DNA of 64,000 nt from Lachancea dasiensis (taxonomy: Eukaryota; Ascomycota; Saccharomycetes; Saccharomycetales; Saccharomycetaceae): contig LT598459.1 of assembly GCA_900074725.1 (NCBI GenBank), forward strand, positions 630,467 through 694,466, given 5' to 3'. The position numbers and the translations under genes were made by a program. Under the pieces are notes generated by a model that was not told the DNA's origin, made no database searches, and saw only the letters and a list, made by a program, of their open reading frames with translations. How positions within the stretch are numbered: position 1 is the stretch's first letter; every line of letters starts with the position of its first letter. Below, in pieces: positions 45,973 to 55,044 of this stretch.

Positions 45973-48600
45973 TCATGCTTTACGCTTTTTTGCTGCAACC
46001 TTTGTTGCTGCCTTAGCTGGCCTTTTTTTAGAGGCTTTTGGTTTACCTTGTTTGATCAATTTGTCCTTTTTAAAATCAGTGTCGTCCTTGATCTCATTAT
46101 CATCATCATCAGCGGGGGGAACCTCATCATCTGCATCAACAACGTCTTCAAAGTCTGGTCTTTCTTTGGCTCTGCCCCCGACTGCAGTTGTAGCACCTGT
46201 CTTGTAGATTGCGACAGGATGAACCATTCCGTTGTATTTTCGCGTGAAACCACTTTTAACAGCCGTTGGAATTTTCTTTATCAGGGTCTCTGTCTTATCG
46301 TTTCCGATCATGAAGTCCATTAGGGAATCCCAATCTTCTTTAGACAGATAATACTCGTCCATCACCTGAATCACTTCGGTGATACCATCACTACCGTCGC
46401 GTAGTAATGGATCTAATAGTCTTCGTTTCATAGTTGGCATATAGTCCATTCGAAAGCCTAACTTGTTTGTTGAGGTGCTCAGCCTTGTGTGGTACTGAAT
46501 TTCTTGTAGTAAACGAAAATACTTGCCAGTTTTCGAGTTTTGACCGAGCCATGAAGTAAAATTAATCCGGCCGGCCATCTGACCAGCAACCTTTGACGCA
46601 GGCTTCACTGATGACATAATGGCATGGAAGGGCAAGAGACCCCACAGTTGTTCGCTGCTACGTATTTTCCTCTCTACAAGATCACCTTGCGATATACTTT
46701 CAGCAGCATCCGCGATTGCCGATAAATGAGTTTGGCCCGGTTTCAACACAGATGGCCTAGTTTGCAGGTAATTTTCCTGGATCATGAGCGGAGTAAAATC
46801 GAAATCATCAAAGTAAAGCTCCATTTTTTTGTATAGTGGGAAATTCTTGGAACCTATCTCAGAGAAGATGCGCCCGTCAAACATTTTATGCGTAATGTCG
46901 AATGGTTTTAAAGCAATGTTTTTCTCCCAAGCCTTTGCAATTTCTTGAGCGTTGCCATGCCCAATCTTTTTTGTCGTGGTAGAGATGGTCGACAAAAGAT
47001 TAATGATCTGTCTGATGTCACCTCTCGTGGCCTCGACCAGATTCTCAATGACAGACGGATCCAATTGGAATTTTTCCCTTACTGCAATCGTCATGAGTCT
47101 AGCCTTGATGCTATTCACGTCTGGTCTTCTGAACTGTATATCAAGGCATACTCTATCGAAAGGACGCATCTTTGGCGAATTTCTTTCGTTGCAAATAAGT
47201 ATCATCGGCATAGACGTTTTGCGGCAAAAGAGTGCCATCTGACCAACGCCCCCTCTGTCCCCACCACTCATTCCATCCACTTCATCCATTATAATGACAA
47301 AATTTTTCTGTTTCGTGTCCCCGTCAACCTTTGATCTGAAAAAGCCGACTACTGATGTATTGTCCAGGGCATTCTTTACGCCAGCATTTAACAAGGACTT
47401 GGACCTAACGTCAGATGCATTTTTTTCGAGTACATCGTAGCCTAGCTCTTTGGCGACCAAATGGGCTGCTGTAGTCTTACCAATTCCCGGGGGCCCGTAA
47501 AGCATTGCTGCTCTAAAAATACCAAGGCCATCTCGACCAGAGTTTTTGAAGTCAGCTTTTTGGTAGCTCTTCCAATTGCTTAACCAAGTCTTCAACTTGT
47601 TAACGCTAGTTTTGTTGCCACATATTTGGGTCAATGACACGGGTGCATACTTAACGGTCCATAACTTATCTTCCTCTCGCGTTACCGCTTTGGAGTCCTT
47701 TGAAGGATTTCCACTTTGTTGTATTTTTTTACGTTTGTTACGTTCCTCTTCTTCACGCCGAGCCATTTGCTCAGCTTCCTTCTGAGCTTCCTCTTCCTGT
47801 TCTTTGAGTTTTTGGCGCGCCTTTTCCGCTCCAGCATTATCGCCTCCTTCCTCGGGCATCCCACAAATCAAAAGCCTGAAGCCGTCCTCATCAATGGCTT
47901 TTATTTTCAAACTTTTTATCTTCTCAACTTTCTTCGGTCCTGCCTCATCACCGAGAACTACCAGAGACGTCCTGCTTGAAATGGATTTGGTAACCTTGGC
48001 TCCATATTTTTTGGCAATGGCCTCCGCGGCGCCTCTCTCCAAAGTCGGCAGTTGGCCCGTGAATACGATTGTTAAACCCAGAAGACAGTTTGGCGCACCT
48101 TTGGCAAAATCATCGTCATTTCCAGTATCTTGAGAAGAGTTATCATTTTGTGCCCCACCTCTAAAATCAAACTGGATATTTTCTTTAACATGCACAGCGT
48201 CTAGATTGACAGATGGGATTTTTGCTAAGATATCCTCAAGAGATTCACTTCCAGAATCATGCTTCGGGGTCGCTTTGCCCTTTTTCTCCGGGGAAGAGAT
48301 TTTTGGTTTAGGCTTGGTAGGCGATGCTCCTTTTCCCTTGAAAGGCATTGACGAAGTTCTGGCCTGTTTCATGGGTTGTGTGTCACTATCCAAAATCTTT
48401 AACGATGTATCCTCCTTTTCTGCACGCGTCCTACTTGTAATATTTTCTATGTCGTCCTCTGAATCCACTAGCTCAATATGTTCTGTTTTATTGATTTTAG
48501 GTGCTCCTTTCGTTGTCGCCTGAGAGACATGAGCTGCTGGTTTTCGAGACGGTTGTTCTCTGGTGCCACTCTTTTTGAAAAACTGGTCAATTCCCACCAT
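45973..48600 (-). CDS. RFC1: replication factor C large subunit Rfc1
   Basis: 875 residues (S. cerevisiae 861). An N-terminal PIP-like motif (IDQFFKKS), a low-complexity charged region, a BRCT domain at about 168-250 (GLTIVFTGQLPTLERG...SLVVLGDEAGPKK), an AAA+ ATPase with Walker A GPPGIGKTTAA near 370 and Walker B VIIMDEVDGMSGG, then the collar domain and a Lys-rich tail ending KVAAKKRKA. Rfc1 with Rfc2-5 loads PCNA. The RFC box DEVDGMSGGDRGG is intact. Orientation and position beside STE13 and RUD3 match YOR217W. Confidence 0.96.
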   Translation of the reverse strand: MVGIDQFFKKSGTREQPSRKPAAHVSQATTKGAPKINKTEHIELVDSEDDIENITSRTRAEKEDTSLKILDSDTQPMKQARTSSMPFKGKGASPTKPKPKISSPEKKGKATPKHDSGSESLEDILAKIPSVNLDAVHVKENIQFDFRGGAQNDNSSQDTGNDDDFAKGAPNCLLGLTIVFTGQLPTLERGAAEAIAKKYGAKVTKSISSRTSLVVLGDEAGPKKVEKIKSLKIKAIDEDGFRLLICGMPEEGGDNAGAEKARQKLKEQEEEAQKEAEQMARREEEERNKRKKIQQSGNPSKDSKAVTREEDKLWTVKYAPVSLTQICGNKTSVNKLKTWLSNWKSYQKADFKNSGRDGLGIFRAAMLYGPPGIGKTTAAHLVAKELGYDVLEKNASDVRSKSLLNAGVKNALDNTSVVGFFRSKVDGDTKQKNFVIIMDEVDGMSGGDRGGVGQMALFCRKTSMPMILICNERNSPKMRPFDRVCLDIQFRRPDVNSIKARLMTIAVREKFQLDPSVIENLVEATRGDIRQIINLLSTISTTTKKIGHGNAQEIAKAWEKNIALKPFDITHKMFDGRIFSEIGSKNFPLYKKMELYFDDFDFTPLMIQENYLQTRPSVLKPGQTHLSAIADAAESISQGDLVERKIRSSEQLWGLLPFHAIMSSVKPASKVAGQMAGRINFTSWLGQNSKTGKYFRLLQEIQYHTRLSTSTNKLGFRMDYMPTMKRRLLDPLLRDGSDGITEVIQVMDEYYLSKEDWDSLMDFMIGNDKTETLIKKIPTAVKSGFTRKYNGMVHPVAIYKTGATTAVGGRAKERPDFEDVVDADDEVPPADDDDNEIKDDTDFKKDKLIKQGKPKASKKRPAKAATKVAAKKRKA

Positions 48601-48773
48601 AAGTCACTTCACTTGGTTTATGTATCCTCTTAAGTATGTTGATATTTTTATGGATGCGTCCATCTAACTTTCCACTTTTCAGAAATAATACCAATAATGA
48701 AAACTAAACATAACTTGGAGCCTGCTAAACCAAATACCTTGTTCCAACATAAAAGGTAGATAGCATAGTAGCT

Positions 48774-50198
48774 ATGGGGAAGAATAAAAAGAGGGCGTCA
48801 AAGGGGAATTCTGTCGAAAAAAAACCTGGCGAGCATGAAGTCGCTGGGCCGGAGCTATTAGAGCCCGCAAAGACAGTACCAGATCTAGAGCCGCAAGCGA
48901 TGATAGAGGCAGCCCAGCCTCTACCGCCTACACAGTTGGAAAAATCTGAGAATTATGGTGGTGCTCCTAGCTCCAGTGCAAATGCCCCAATGGACCACGA
49001 TGAGGAACCGAAATATGGTAGCGAAGACGCCAATGAGGAGATCTTGAGACTAAAAAAAGAAATTGAAGAGCTGAAGGGCTACTCAGAGTCTGAAGATCAA
49101 GCAAAGGTAGGTAATCGAGAATTGGGTGCTAAGCTGGCTAAAGTTCAAGAAGAACGAGACCATTTCGAACATCAGTACGACTCTTTGCTGAACAGATTAT
49201 CATCCATGAAGTCAGTTTTCAGCAAAATGCGGGAGTCACAGGAGGAGCTAGAGTCGTGCCAGGAACAATTGAGGGAATACGAATCTCAAAATTTGAGTTT
49301 GAAGAGCAAAGTAGACTCGATGAAAAGGGAGAATGAAGAATTACGCGAATTGACGGGAACTTTGAACCAGGAGCTTTCTGGACTTGACGCGGAAAATGAG
49401 AAGTTGTCCGCGCGCTGCTCTTATGCTGAGGAACAGGCCAGTACATTGGAGGCAGAAGCCCAGTCTTCGTCGCTGCATCACAAGATGGAACAAGATCAAC
49501 TTAACACTAAGTGCCAAGAACTGGAGCTTTTGCTGAGTAACTTACACCAGGACTCCAGCACATTGCGAGAGGAATTGGAAGACAGCAAACAACAGCTAAA
49601 AGCAGGCGAGCATACAAAAATCGCACTCGAAGAAAAATTAAACACCCTAGAGAAACAGCTAGAGGAGAAAGCGGCAGAAAACCGCTCGCTGACATCTGCG
49701 AAAGACGACATAGTAAAACATTTGGAAGCGGAGCTTCATAAGGAACGAGAAGCGGGTGATAAAAGAACAGTTGAATTGACGTCCTGTCGGACCGAATTAG
49801 AAAGTATGAAAGAAGAGGTTGGTCAGAAGGCTGCTCTTCAACAAGAGTGCAAAGAAAAGGTCTTACAGATTGGAAAGTTGCGCCATGAAGCCATCATACT
49901 CAATGAGCATTTGACCAAGGCACTTGCAATGCTCAAAGCGAGCAGCGATTCAGAAAATGTTGATAAAGAACTTATTTCCAATTTATTGATCTCGTTCGTT
50001 TCAATTCCGCGCGCGGATCCCAAAAAATTTGAAGTCTTGGAGCTTATTTCGAGCTTTTTAAATTGGGATGATGATAAAAAACAACAAGCTGGCCTAATCC
50101 ACATTCCTAATGGGTCCAGATCGGGAGGCAGCGGGTCCAAAACTCAGAACTTCGTGTCCTTATGGACAGAATTTTTGGAAAAAGAGAGTGAGAAATAA
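48774..50198 (+). CDS. RUD3: Golgi matrix protein Rud3 (GRIP/GRAB golgin)
   Basis: 474 residues (S. cerevisiae 484). A basic N-terminus MGKNKKRASKGNS precedes a long coiled coil (about 85-390) and the conserved Arf-binding GRAB region ILQIGKLRHEAIILNEHLTKALAML-type sequence (here LQIGKLRHEAIILNEHLTK, near 362-385) followed by LISNLLISFVSIPRADPKKFEVLELISSFLNWDDDKKQQAGL in pieces. Rud3 binds Arf1 at the cis-Golgi and tethers ER-derived vesicles. The C-terminal block is almost identical to S. cerevisiae, the coiled coil diverged. Position matches YOR216C. Confidence 0.95.
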   Translation: MGKNKKRASKGNSVEKKPGEHEVAGPELLEPAKTVPDLEPQAMIEAAQPLPPTQLEKSENYGGAPSSSANAPMDHDEEPKYGSEDANEEILRLKKEIEELKGYSESEDQAKVGNRELGAKLAKVQEERDHFEHQYDSLLNRLSSMKSVFSKMRESQEELESCQEQLREYESQNLSLKSKVDSMKRENEELRELTGTLNQELSGLDAENEKLSARCSYAEEQASTLEAEAQSSSLHHKMEQDQLNTKCQELELLLSNLHQDSSTLREELEDSKQQLKAGEHTKIALEEKLNTLEKQLEEKAAENRSLTSAKDDIVKHLEAELHKEREAGDKRTVELTSCRTELESMKEEVGQKAALQQECKEKVLQIGKLRHEAIILNEHLTKALAMLKASSDSENVDKELISNLLISFVSIPRADPKKFEVLELISSFLNWDDDKKQQAGLIHIPNGSRSGGSGSKTQNFVSLWTEFLEKESEK

Positions 50199-50457
50199 AG
50201 GATCTGCAGGGTTTGAACAGTGTGACGGATTTTCGAGTTTGCTCCTAGGTTTGCGATGGTAGCTCGGCGGCGGGACGTGGATAGTTTTTGGTGTGCTTCT
50301 GTATATCTTTCCAACTGGCTCACCAACGTACTCACATGATACGTGGCTTGATTGGAAAAACTACAAACAAATAAAACCGGTGGTATCCTTCGACAATTGC
50401 GTGCTAAGCTGGAGTACATACCCTTGCGCAAACAGATCCAGTTTCCCCAGTCCAAAT

Positions 50458-51021
50458 ATGTTCACGAGTAGGACTTTGACAACAGGAGGCAAATTTCTAG
50501 TGCCCGGTTTTCGACTTGTTAGAAGAAGGGTCAATACTCAAGCCTACGTTGATTCTATTGGTGCACTGAAGGCCGACTTAAAAAAGGCAATGTTAGCCAA
50601 GGATGATTTGAAGAAAACGACAATCCGAGGACTTCTTTCGGGAATCAAAAACAAGGAGATCGATAACCAGGGGAAGACTTTGGACGAATTTACGCTGCAC
50701 GAACTGTACACAAAGTTTATCACACAGAGAAGTGAATCAATCCAAGAATTTGAAAAGAACAACAGGAACGAATTGATTGAAAGGGAGCAGAAGGAAATTA
50801 CCGTGATTGAGCATTATTTGAATCAGTTGCCCGTGGCCTCGAGAGCCGAGATAGATGCTAAAGTTTCCGACTTTCTGCAAGAGCTGCGTCGGAAAGACGC
50901 CGATTTACAACTCAAAGACGTTTTCAAAAAAGTCGATTGGAAGTCCATTCCTCCCTCGTGGAAAGCTTCAGCTGGAATGATTAGGGCCAGTATTGCATCT
51001 CAGTTCAAAAATGTTTTTTGA
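50458..51021 (+). CDS. AIM41: Aim41, mitochondrial GatB/YqeY-domain protein
   Basis: 187 residues from ATG 50458 (S. cerevisiae 185). A basic presequence (MFTSRTLTTGGKFLVPGFRLVRRR) is followed by a YqeY domain: ALKADLKKAMLAKDDLKKTTIRGLLSGIKNKEID, ERVEQ-like EREQKEITVIEHYLNQ and PPSWKASAGMIRASIASQFK. YqeY domains resemble the tail of the amidotransferase subunit GatB, but Aim41's exact role is unknown; S. cerevisiae mutants show altered mitochondrial inheritance. The upstream part of the frame (50293-50457) is not conserved. Position matches YOR215C. Confidence 0.9.
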   Translation: MFTSRTLTTGGKFLVPGFRLVRRRVNTQAYVDSIGALKADLKKAMLAKDDLKKTTIRGLLSGIKNKEIDNQGKTLDEFTLHELYTKFITQRSESIQEFEKNNRNELIEREQKEITVIEHYLNQLPVASRAEIDAKVSDFLQELRRKDADLQLKDVFKKVDWKSIPPSWKASAGMIRASIASQFKNVF

Positions 51022-51408
51022 ATGACAAGTCCTCGCTTAGCAATTACTATCTTCGTTCCCGTCTCAACGGCGCTATGAAACTAATAGCCTGCTCTCAGCG
51101 GATTTGAAGCGGCCCATAATATCTGAGAGCTCGCATTTAGCGCACCTGTCTTTTTGATACGCCGATGATAATCTCACTTTCCTAAACTTCGAGCTAATCC
51201 AAAGACTATGGAGGAAAAAGAAGGACAATTCTAAGGAGCCTTAGAGTTGTTGTCTTCCCCTCTTCTTCTATCTGTACATATTTGTAGATATTTCAATGCA
51301 TCTCATCATTCGTTACGCTTCACTTTTTTTGGTTGACATATTATTCAAGTTTGGGAATCTTGAAGGAACTGAAGCTAGAGCCTCGATAGCCGACAAATAG
51401 TCCTCGTA
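51022..51408. other. intergenic, AIM41 to TAF14
   Basis: 387 bp. S. cerevisiae has a spore-wall gene SPO19 or its relative YOR214C in this neighbourhood; nothing like it is present here. Confidence 0.4.
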
Positions 51409-52246
51409 ATGGTGGCCGTATGTGTCAATTAGTGATGTTTTATCGTTAATGATTATTTATAATTGTTGTACTAACTCGTTTGGTGCTTGTTTTTAGTCTG
51501 TGAAACGTACGGTAAGAATCAAGACACAGCAAGCTATTTTGCCGGATGTCCCGCCTCCCGTCGAAAATTTTCCCATGCGCAAATGGAGCATTGAAATCTT
51601 TCTACTAGATGAGCAAGGAAATGAAATTCCAGCAACAGTGTTCGACAAAGTCGTCTACCATTTGCATCCAACCTTTGCCAACCCCACCAGAACCTTCACA
51701 GAGCCTCCATTCAAGATCGAAGAGCAAGGATGGGGTGGCTTCGAGCTTCTAATAAGTGGACATCTGTTGGAAAAGGGTGGCGAACGGAAACTCACCCACG
51801 ATCTACATTTCATGAAAGAGGTTTATGAGGCCGACCATGTCATTCAGATCCCCGTAAACAAACCACTGTTGAAGGCGGAGCTATTGAAAAGCGGACCAGT
51901 AGATGAAGTCGCCGTCTCTGCGGCTGCGACACCTACGGCAACTGCTGTGAGTAGTGGCGAAAAGCGGAAAGCGGCCACTGTAGCAGAATCCAAGAGCAAG
52001 AAAGCAAAGACCGGCACAGGCAGTGCAGTTAAGGGTAGCGTTGATCTGGAGAAACTTGCTTTTGGCTTGACTAAATTGAATGAAGATGATTTGGTTGGCG
52101 TCGTGCAGATGGTAACGGATAACAGGACGTCAGACATGAACATCACTAATAATATCGAGGAGGGTGAGTTCATCATTGATCTTTACAGTTTACCTGAAGG
52201 TTTATTGAAGAGTCTCTGGGATTATGTTAAAAAAAATACGGATTAA
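51409..52246 (+). CDS. TAF14: Taf14, YEATS-domain subunit of TFIID, TFIIF and chromatin remodellers
   Basis: Exons 51409-51417 and 51497-52246 give 252 residues (S. cerevisiae 244). Exon 1 encodes only MVA; the join reads MVASVKRTVRIKTQQAIL. The YEATS domain has the acyl-lysine pocket residues His60, Thr62, Phe63 (HLHPTF) and Gly81-Trp82-Gly83 (EQGWGGF), all conserved. A Lys/Ala-rich linker leads to the C-terminal ET-like domain (GSVDLEKLAFGLTKLNEDDL...EEGEFIIDLYSLPEGLLKSLWDYVKK), which binds peptide motifs in many partners. S. cerevisiae TAF14 has an intron at the same place. It is followed on the same strand by a second YEATS gene. Confidence 0.96.
51418..51496 (+). other. TAF14 intron
   Basis: 79 nt. 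Donor GTATGT right after the third codon, branch TACTAAC at 51469-51475, acceptor TTTTTAG ending at 51496. The 9-nt first exon is conserved with S. cerevisiae in kind. Confidence 0.95.
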
Positions 52247-52569
52247 GGCTTTCCTGGGCCCCATGGCACCAATCCAGGCAACACTTGTACCTACTAAGCT
52301 GTTTTGACAGGAACCATCTAGAGGACTTCCTGCAAGGCATTGTGTATTTTGATATCAAGCATGCTTACAATAGAACTCGGAAGACAAGCGTTGTGCGCCT
52401 AGTATTATATATTGGTAAGCAGGTTTGTCGTTTATGTATGTACCACCAGTCAGGTGCATGTGGAATAAATTTGAGAGAGTAGAGGAACGGTCAACCACTC
52501 AAAGCTATAAATTCGAGATCATCAAGTACTCCTTATCACTGAAGTTTACCTGTTACTGAAACTCAGGTT
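52247..52569. promoter_or_regulatory. intergenic, TAF14 to second YEATS gene
   Basis: 323 bp. A TATAAATT box starts at about 52506, 64 bp upstream of the proposed ATG. No other feature. Confidence 0.4.
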
Positions 52570-53288
52570 ATGACCATTGTATGTTCTGGGGCTGATACTG
52601 CAACCCTTTGACGCCCTATATGTTTCAAACTAACTATCAATTCAAGCCTTATGTTGAACGAACGATTCGGATAAAGACACATCAGGCAATTACAGATACT
52701 CATCAAGATCCGCTGGCAGGATTGCCGCTAAGGGAGTGGAAAGTGGAAATTTGGATGCTAAATACAGATGGCGAAGAGATAGCTGCTAACATTTTTGAGA
52801 AGTGTGTGTACCACCTCCATCCTACATTTCCTAATCCGATCCGAGTAGAGACGAGGCCCCCATTTACTGTAGAAGAACAGGGGTGGGGGGAATTTTCGTA
52901 TCCAATCCAGTGCTCCTTTTTACAAGGCGCCGGAGAAGTAGAATTTTTGCACGATCTTTCATTCCACGCTGAAAGGTATCACTCTGATATCCGCATTAAA
53001 GTGCCAATACATATACCTGAACTTAATGAAGCACTAGCTCCCAGTGGGCCTGTTCCTGTACTTACGGATGACACGCTAGTGGAAAAACAAATACCTGGCA
53101 TTGAAAGATGCATCAAGGCCCTGGTTGCAAGTGACGAAGACAAAGTCACCGAGATAGTCAACCGAATATTACACTACCCAAGCATTTCGAGAGAAATTGA
53201 AGCCATCCCCTCTGATGAATCATTTGTTCTCGACTTACGACAGCTTCCTGATGGCCTTATGGAAGAGGTCATAGAAATGTGCGTGTAG
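52570..53288 (+). CDS. SAS5: second YEATS-domain protein, TAF14 paralogue at the SAS5 position
   Basis: Proposed exons 52570-52578 and 52647-53288 encode 216 residues beginning MTIPYVERTIRIKTHQAI. The YEATS pocket residues are kept: HPTF at 61-64 and GWG at 82-84, though the next residue is Glu where Taf14 has Gly. The Lys-rich linker of Taf14 is missing and a shortened ET-like domain follows (IERCIKALVASDEDKVTEIV, then SFVLDLRQLPDGLMEEVIEM). The gene is convergent with STE4, exactly as S. cerevisiae SAS5 (YOR213C) is with STE4 (YOR212W), so it is probably Sas5, a SAS-I acetyltransferase subunit; a lineage-specific Taf14 copy is the alternative. If unspliced, the protein would start at ATG 52620. 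Confidence 0.8.
52579..52646 (+). other. predicted intron of the SAS5-position gene
   Basis: 68 nt: donor GTATGT after three codons, branch AACTAAC at 52628-52634, acceptor AAG, the first AG after the branch. Splicing restores the conserved N-terminus and copies the layout of the TAF14 intron. Confidence 0.7.
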
Positions 53289-53360
53289 CGCATTAGACTA
53301 GCACTAAGAAAATACACCGAAGAACCTTGCTTAATTCCCAAAGGCATAAAAGAAAAACTT

Positions 53361-54665
53361 CTACACATATGCTGGGGACCATAGCTTTAAAGTGGCATCC
53401 CAAGATCCGGTACATACAGCCAACCCATCGGGGCTAGTTTTAACGCCTGAAATACGACTCGAGTGTCCTTCTAACTTTCCTACAATCTCGGCCTTGAGTG
53501 TATCCCACGTAACACATCCGTAGTCTGTGTAACATGCATGCATTAAACGGCCAGAGCCGCTGAAATCTAAAGACACTAGACCCTGATTGTTTAGATAAGT
53601 TGAATTTGCACTTCGAGCCGCTTTGGTGAGAGAGGCATTTGTTACTGGAGAAATGGCATACTCCATCGAGGCAGCCCCATACTGCTGCGTAGGGGTACTT
53701 ACCTGTTGATGCAAACCTTGACTCAAAGAATACTTCGCCACTAAACAGTCGCTACGCAAGTCAAACATACGAGCAATACCGTCGTCTGTTCCTGTAATAA
53801 TGGCATCTCCATTATTGAAAAACTTGATGGTACTAACATCGCTATCGCTAACGAAGAAGCTTTGAACTGCGGAACGAGTCCTGGTGTCCCAAACATGAGC
53901 ATACCCATCTGAACCCCCACTGACGAATACCTGCCTGTATCTATGAGATGCTTCAGGTGCCAACGCCAACGAGAGTACATCTCCCAAATGATCGGAAAAT
54001 TCACTTACCCTTTTGGCCTTTGGAATGTCCCAAAGGGCACATGTCATATCTCCGCTTGCCGTGACAATCTTCTCATTGTCCAGAAACTCCACTTGCGACA
54101 CGTAACAGGTGTGTCCCTTGAATATGGATACAATCTGTTGCTGAACTCGATTTTCTTGTGAAACCCGGTACACCGTGCAGTTATTAGTCAAACCACCACT
54201 GGCAACAAGATTCCCTGTTGGGCTAATAGCACAGGTGAGAACCCACTGGGAGTCAAGCGGTATAGCATTTTTTTTAAAGCCAGATGCTGCGTCCCATATT
54301 ATCATGAAACCATCTTGGCTCGCACTCAGAATACTTCTCGAGTCCAAAGACCATGAAAAATCTGATATCTTGTTGTTATGCCCATTGAGGGTTACATGAC
54401 TTGTTAAATTGACGCCTCCGTTTCGCAAGGATGGCACCCCTTTGGACATTTGAAAGAGCTCTGCATCTCGAACTTTGGCCTTGATCCGATCAATAAGGCT
54501 GTGCAACTGGTTGGTATCATTCCTAGCCATTGCGATCTGTTCTTGGATCGCCAATTCCACATTGGCAACGCCGTTTGGAGTTGTCTGATCATTGAAGGTC
54601 AACATCTCGTACCCTGTCCCATTCCTAGCAATTACGCTTGGAGTTGAGACCAGTCCGGTTTCCAT
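53361..54665 (-). CDS. STE4: G protein beta subunit Ste4
   Basis: 434 residues (S. cerevisiae 423). An N-terminal coiled coil (ANVELAIQEQIAMARNDTNQLHSLIDRIKAKV, about 34-65) pairs with the gamma subunit Ste18. Seven WD repeats follow, with landmarks LNGHNNKISDFSWSLDSRSILSASQDGFMIIWD and the end SRISGVKTSPDGLAVCTGSWDATLKLWSP. Ste4-Ste18 carries the pheromone signal to Ste5, Ste20 and Far1 after release from Gpa1. No clear a1-alpha2 operator was seen upstream. The position beside TBF1/SAS5 matches YOR212W. Confidence 0.96.
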   Translation of the reverse strand: METGLVSTPSVIARNGTGYEMLTFNDQTTPNGVANVELAIQEQIAMARNDTNQLHSLIDRIKAKVRDAELFQMSKGVPSLRNGGVNLTSHVTLNGHNNKISDFSWSLDSRSILSASQDGFMIIWDAASGFKKNAIPLDSQWVLTCAISPTGNLVASGGLTNNCTVYRVSQENRVQQQIVSIFKGHTCYVSQVEFLDNEKIVTASGDMTCALWDIPKAKRVSEFSDHLGDVLSLALAPEASHRYRQVFVSGGSDGYAHVWDTRTRSAVQSFFVSDSDVSTIKFFNNGDAIITGTDDGIARMFDLRSDCLVAKYSLSQGLHQQVSTPTQQYGAASMEYAISPVTNASLTKAARSANSTYLNNQGLVSLDFSGSGRLMHACYTDYGCVTWDTLKAEIVGKLEGHSSRISGVKTSPDGLAVCTGSWDATLKLWSPAYV

Positions 54666-55044
54666 AAAGGGTGATCAATTCTTGATATTTGAATGTTTAC
54701 AATGCTTAGAGCGGTAGCTTTGTCAACTGAGCTTCCTTTAACCTATTATGAACCTTCAAAATCTCGAGAATTAGCTTCAACGAAAGAGACCCTGGCCATG
54801 GTGTAATGAGTAAAACTCTCGGTTGGTGTGCAATATGAGGCAATCAGACACGTTATCTTGGCCACTTCCCCTTCACTCCTTTCGCAGTCCGTTGGCCGTG
54901 ATGGAACCTCAAAACCTTTGGTTGGCTTTAGGTCGATCTATGTCACTCCACCACTTTAATGACCCGAGTTTTTAGACCGCCGTCAGCAAAAGCGAGAAAC
55001 CGAAGCTTTTACCACCAATATCAAACCATCTTGAAGAGTCTTTG
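54666..55044. other. intergenic, TBF1 3' end to STE4 5' end
   Basis: 379 bp holding the STE4 promoter. No pheromone response element match (TGAAACA) or other clear site seen. Confidence 0.35.
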
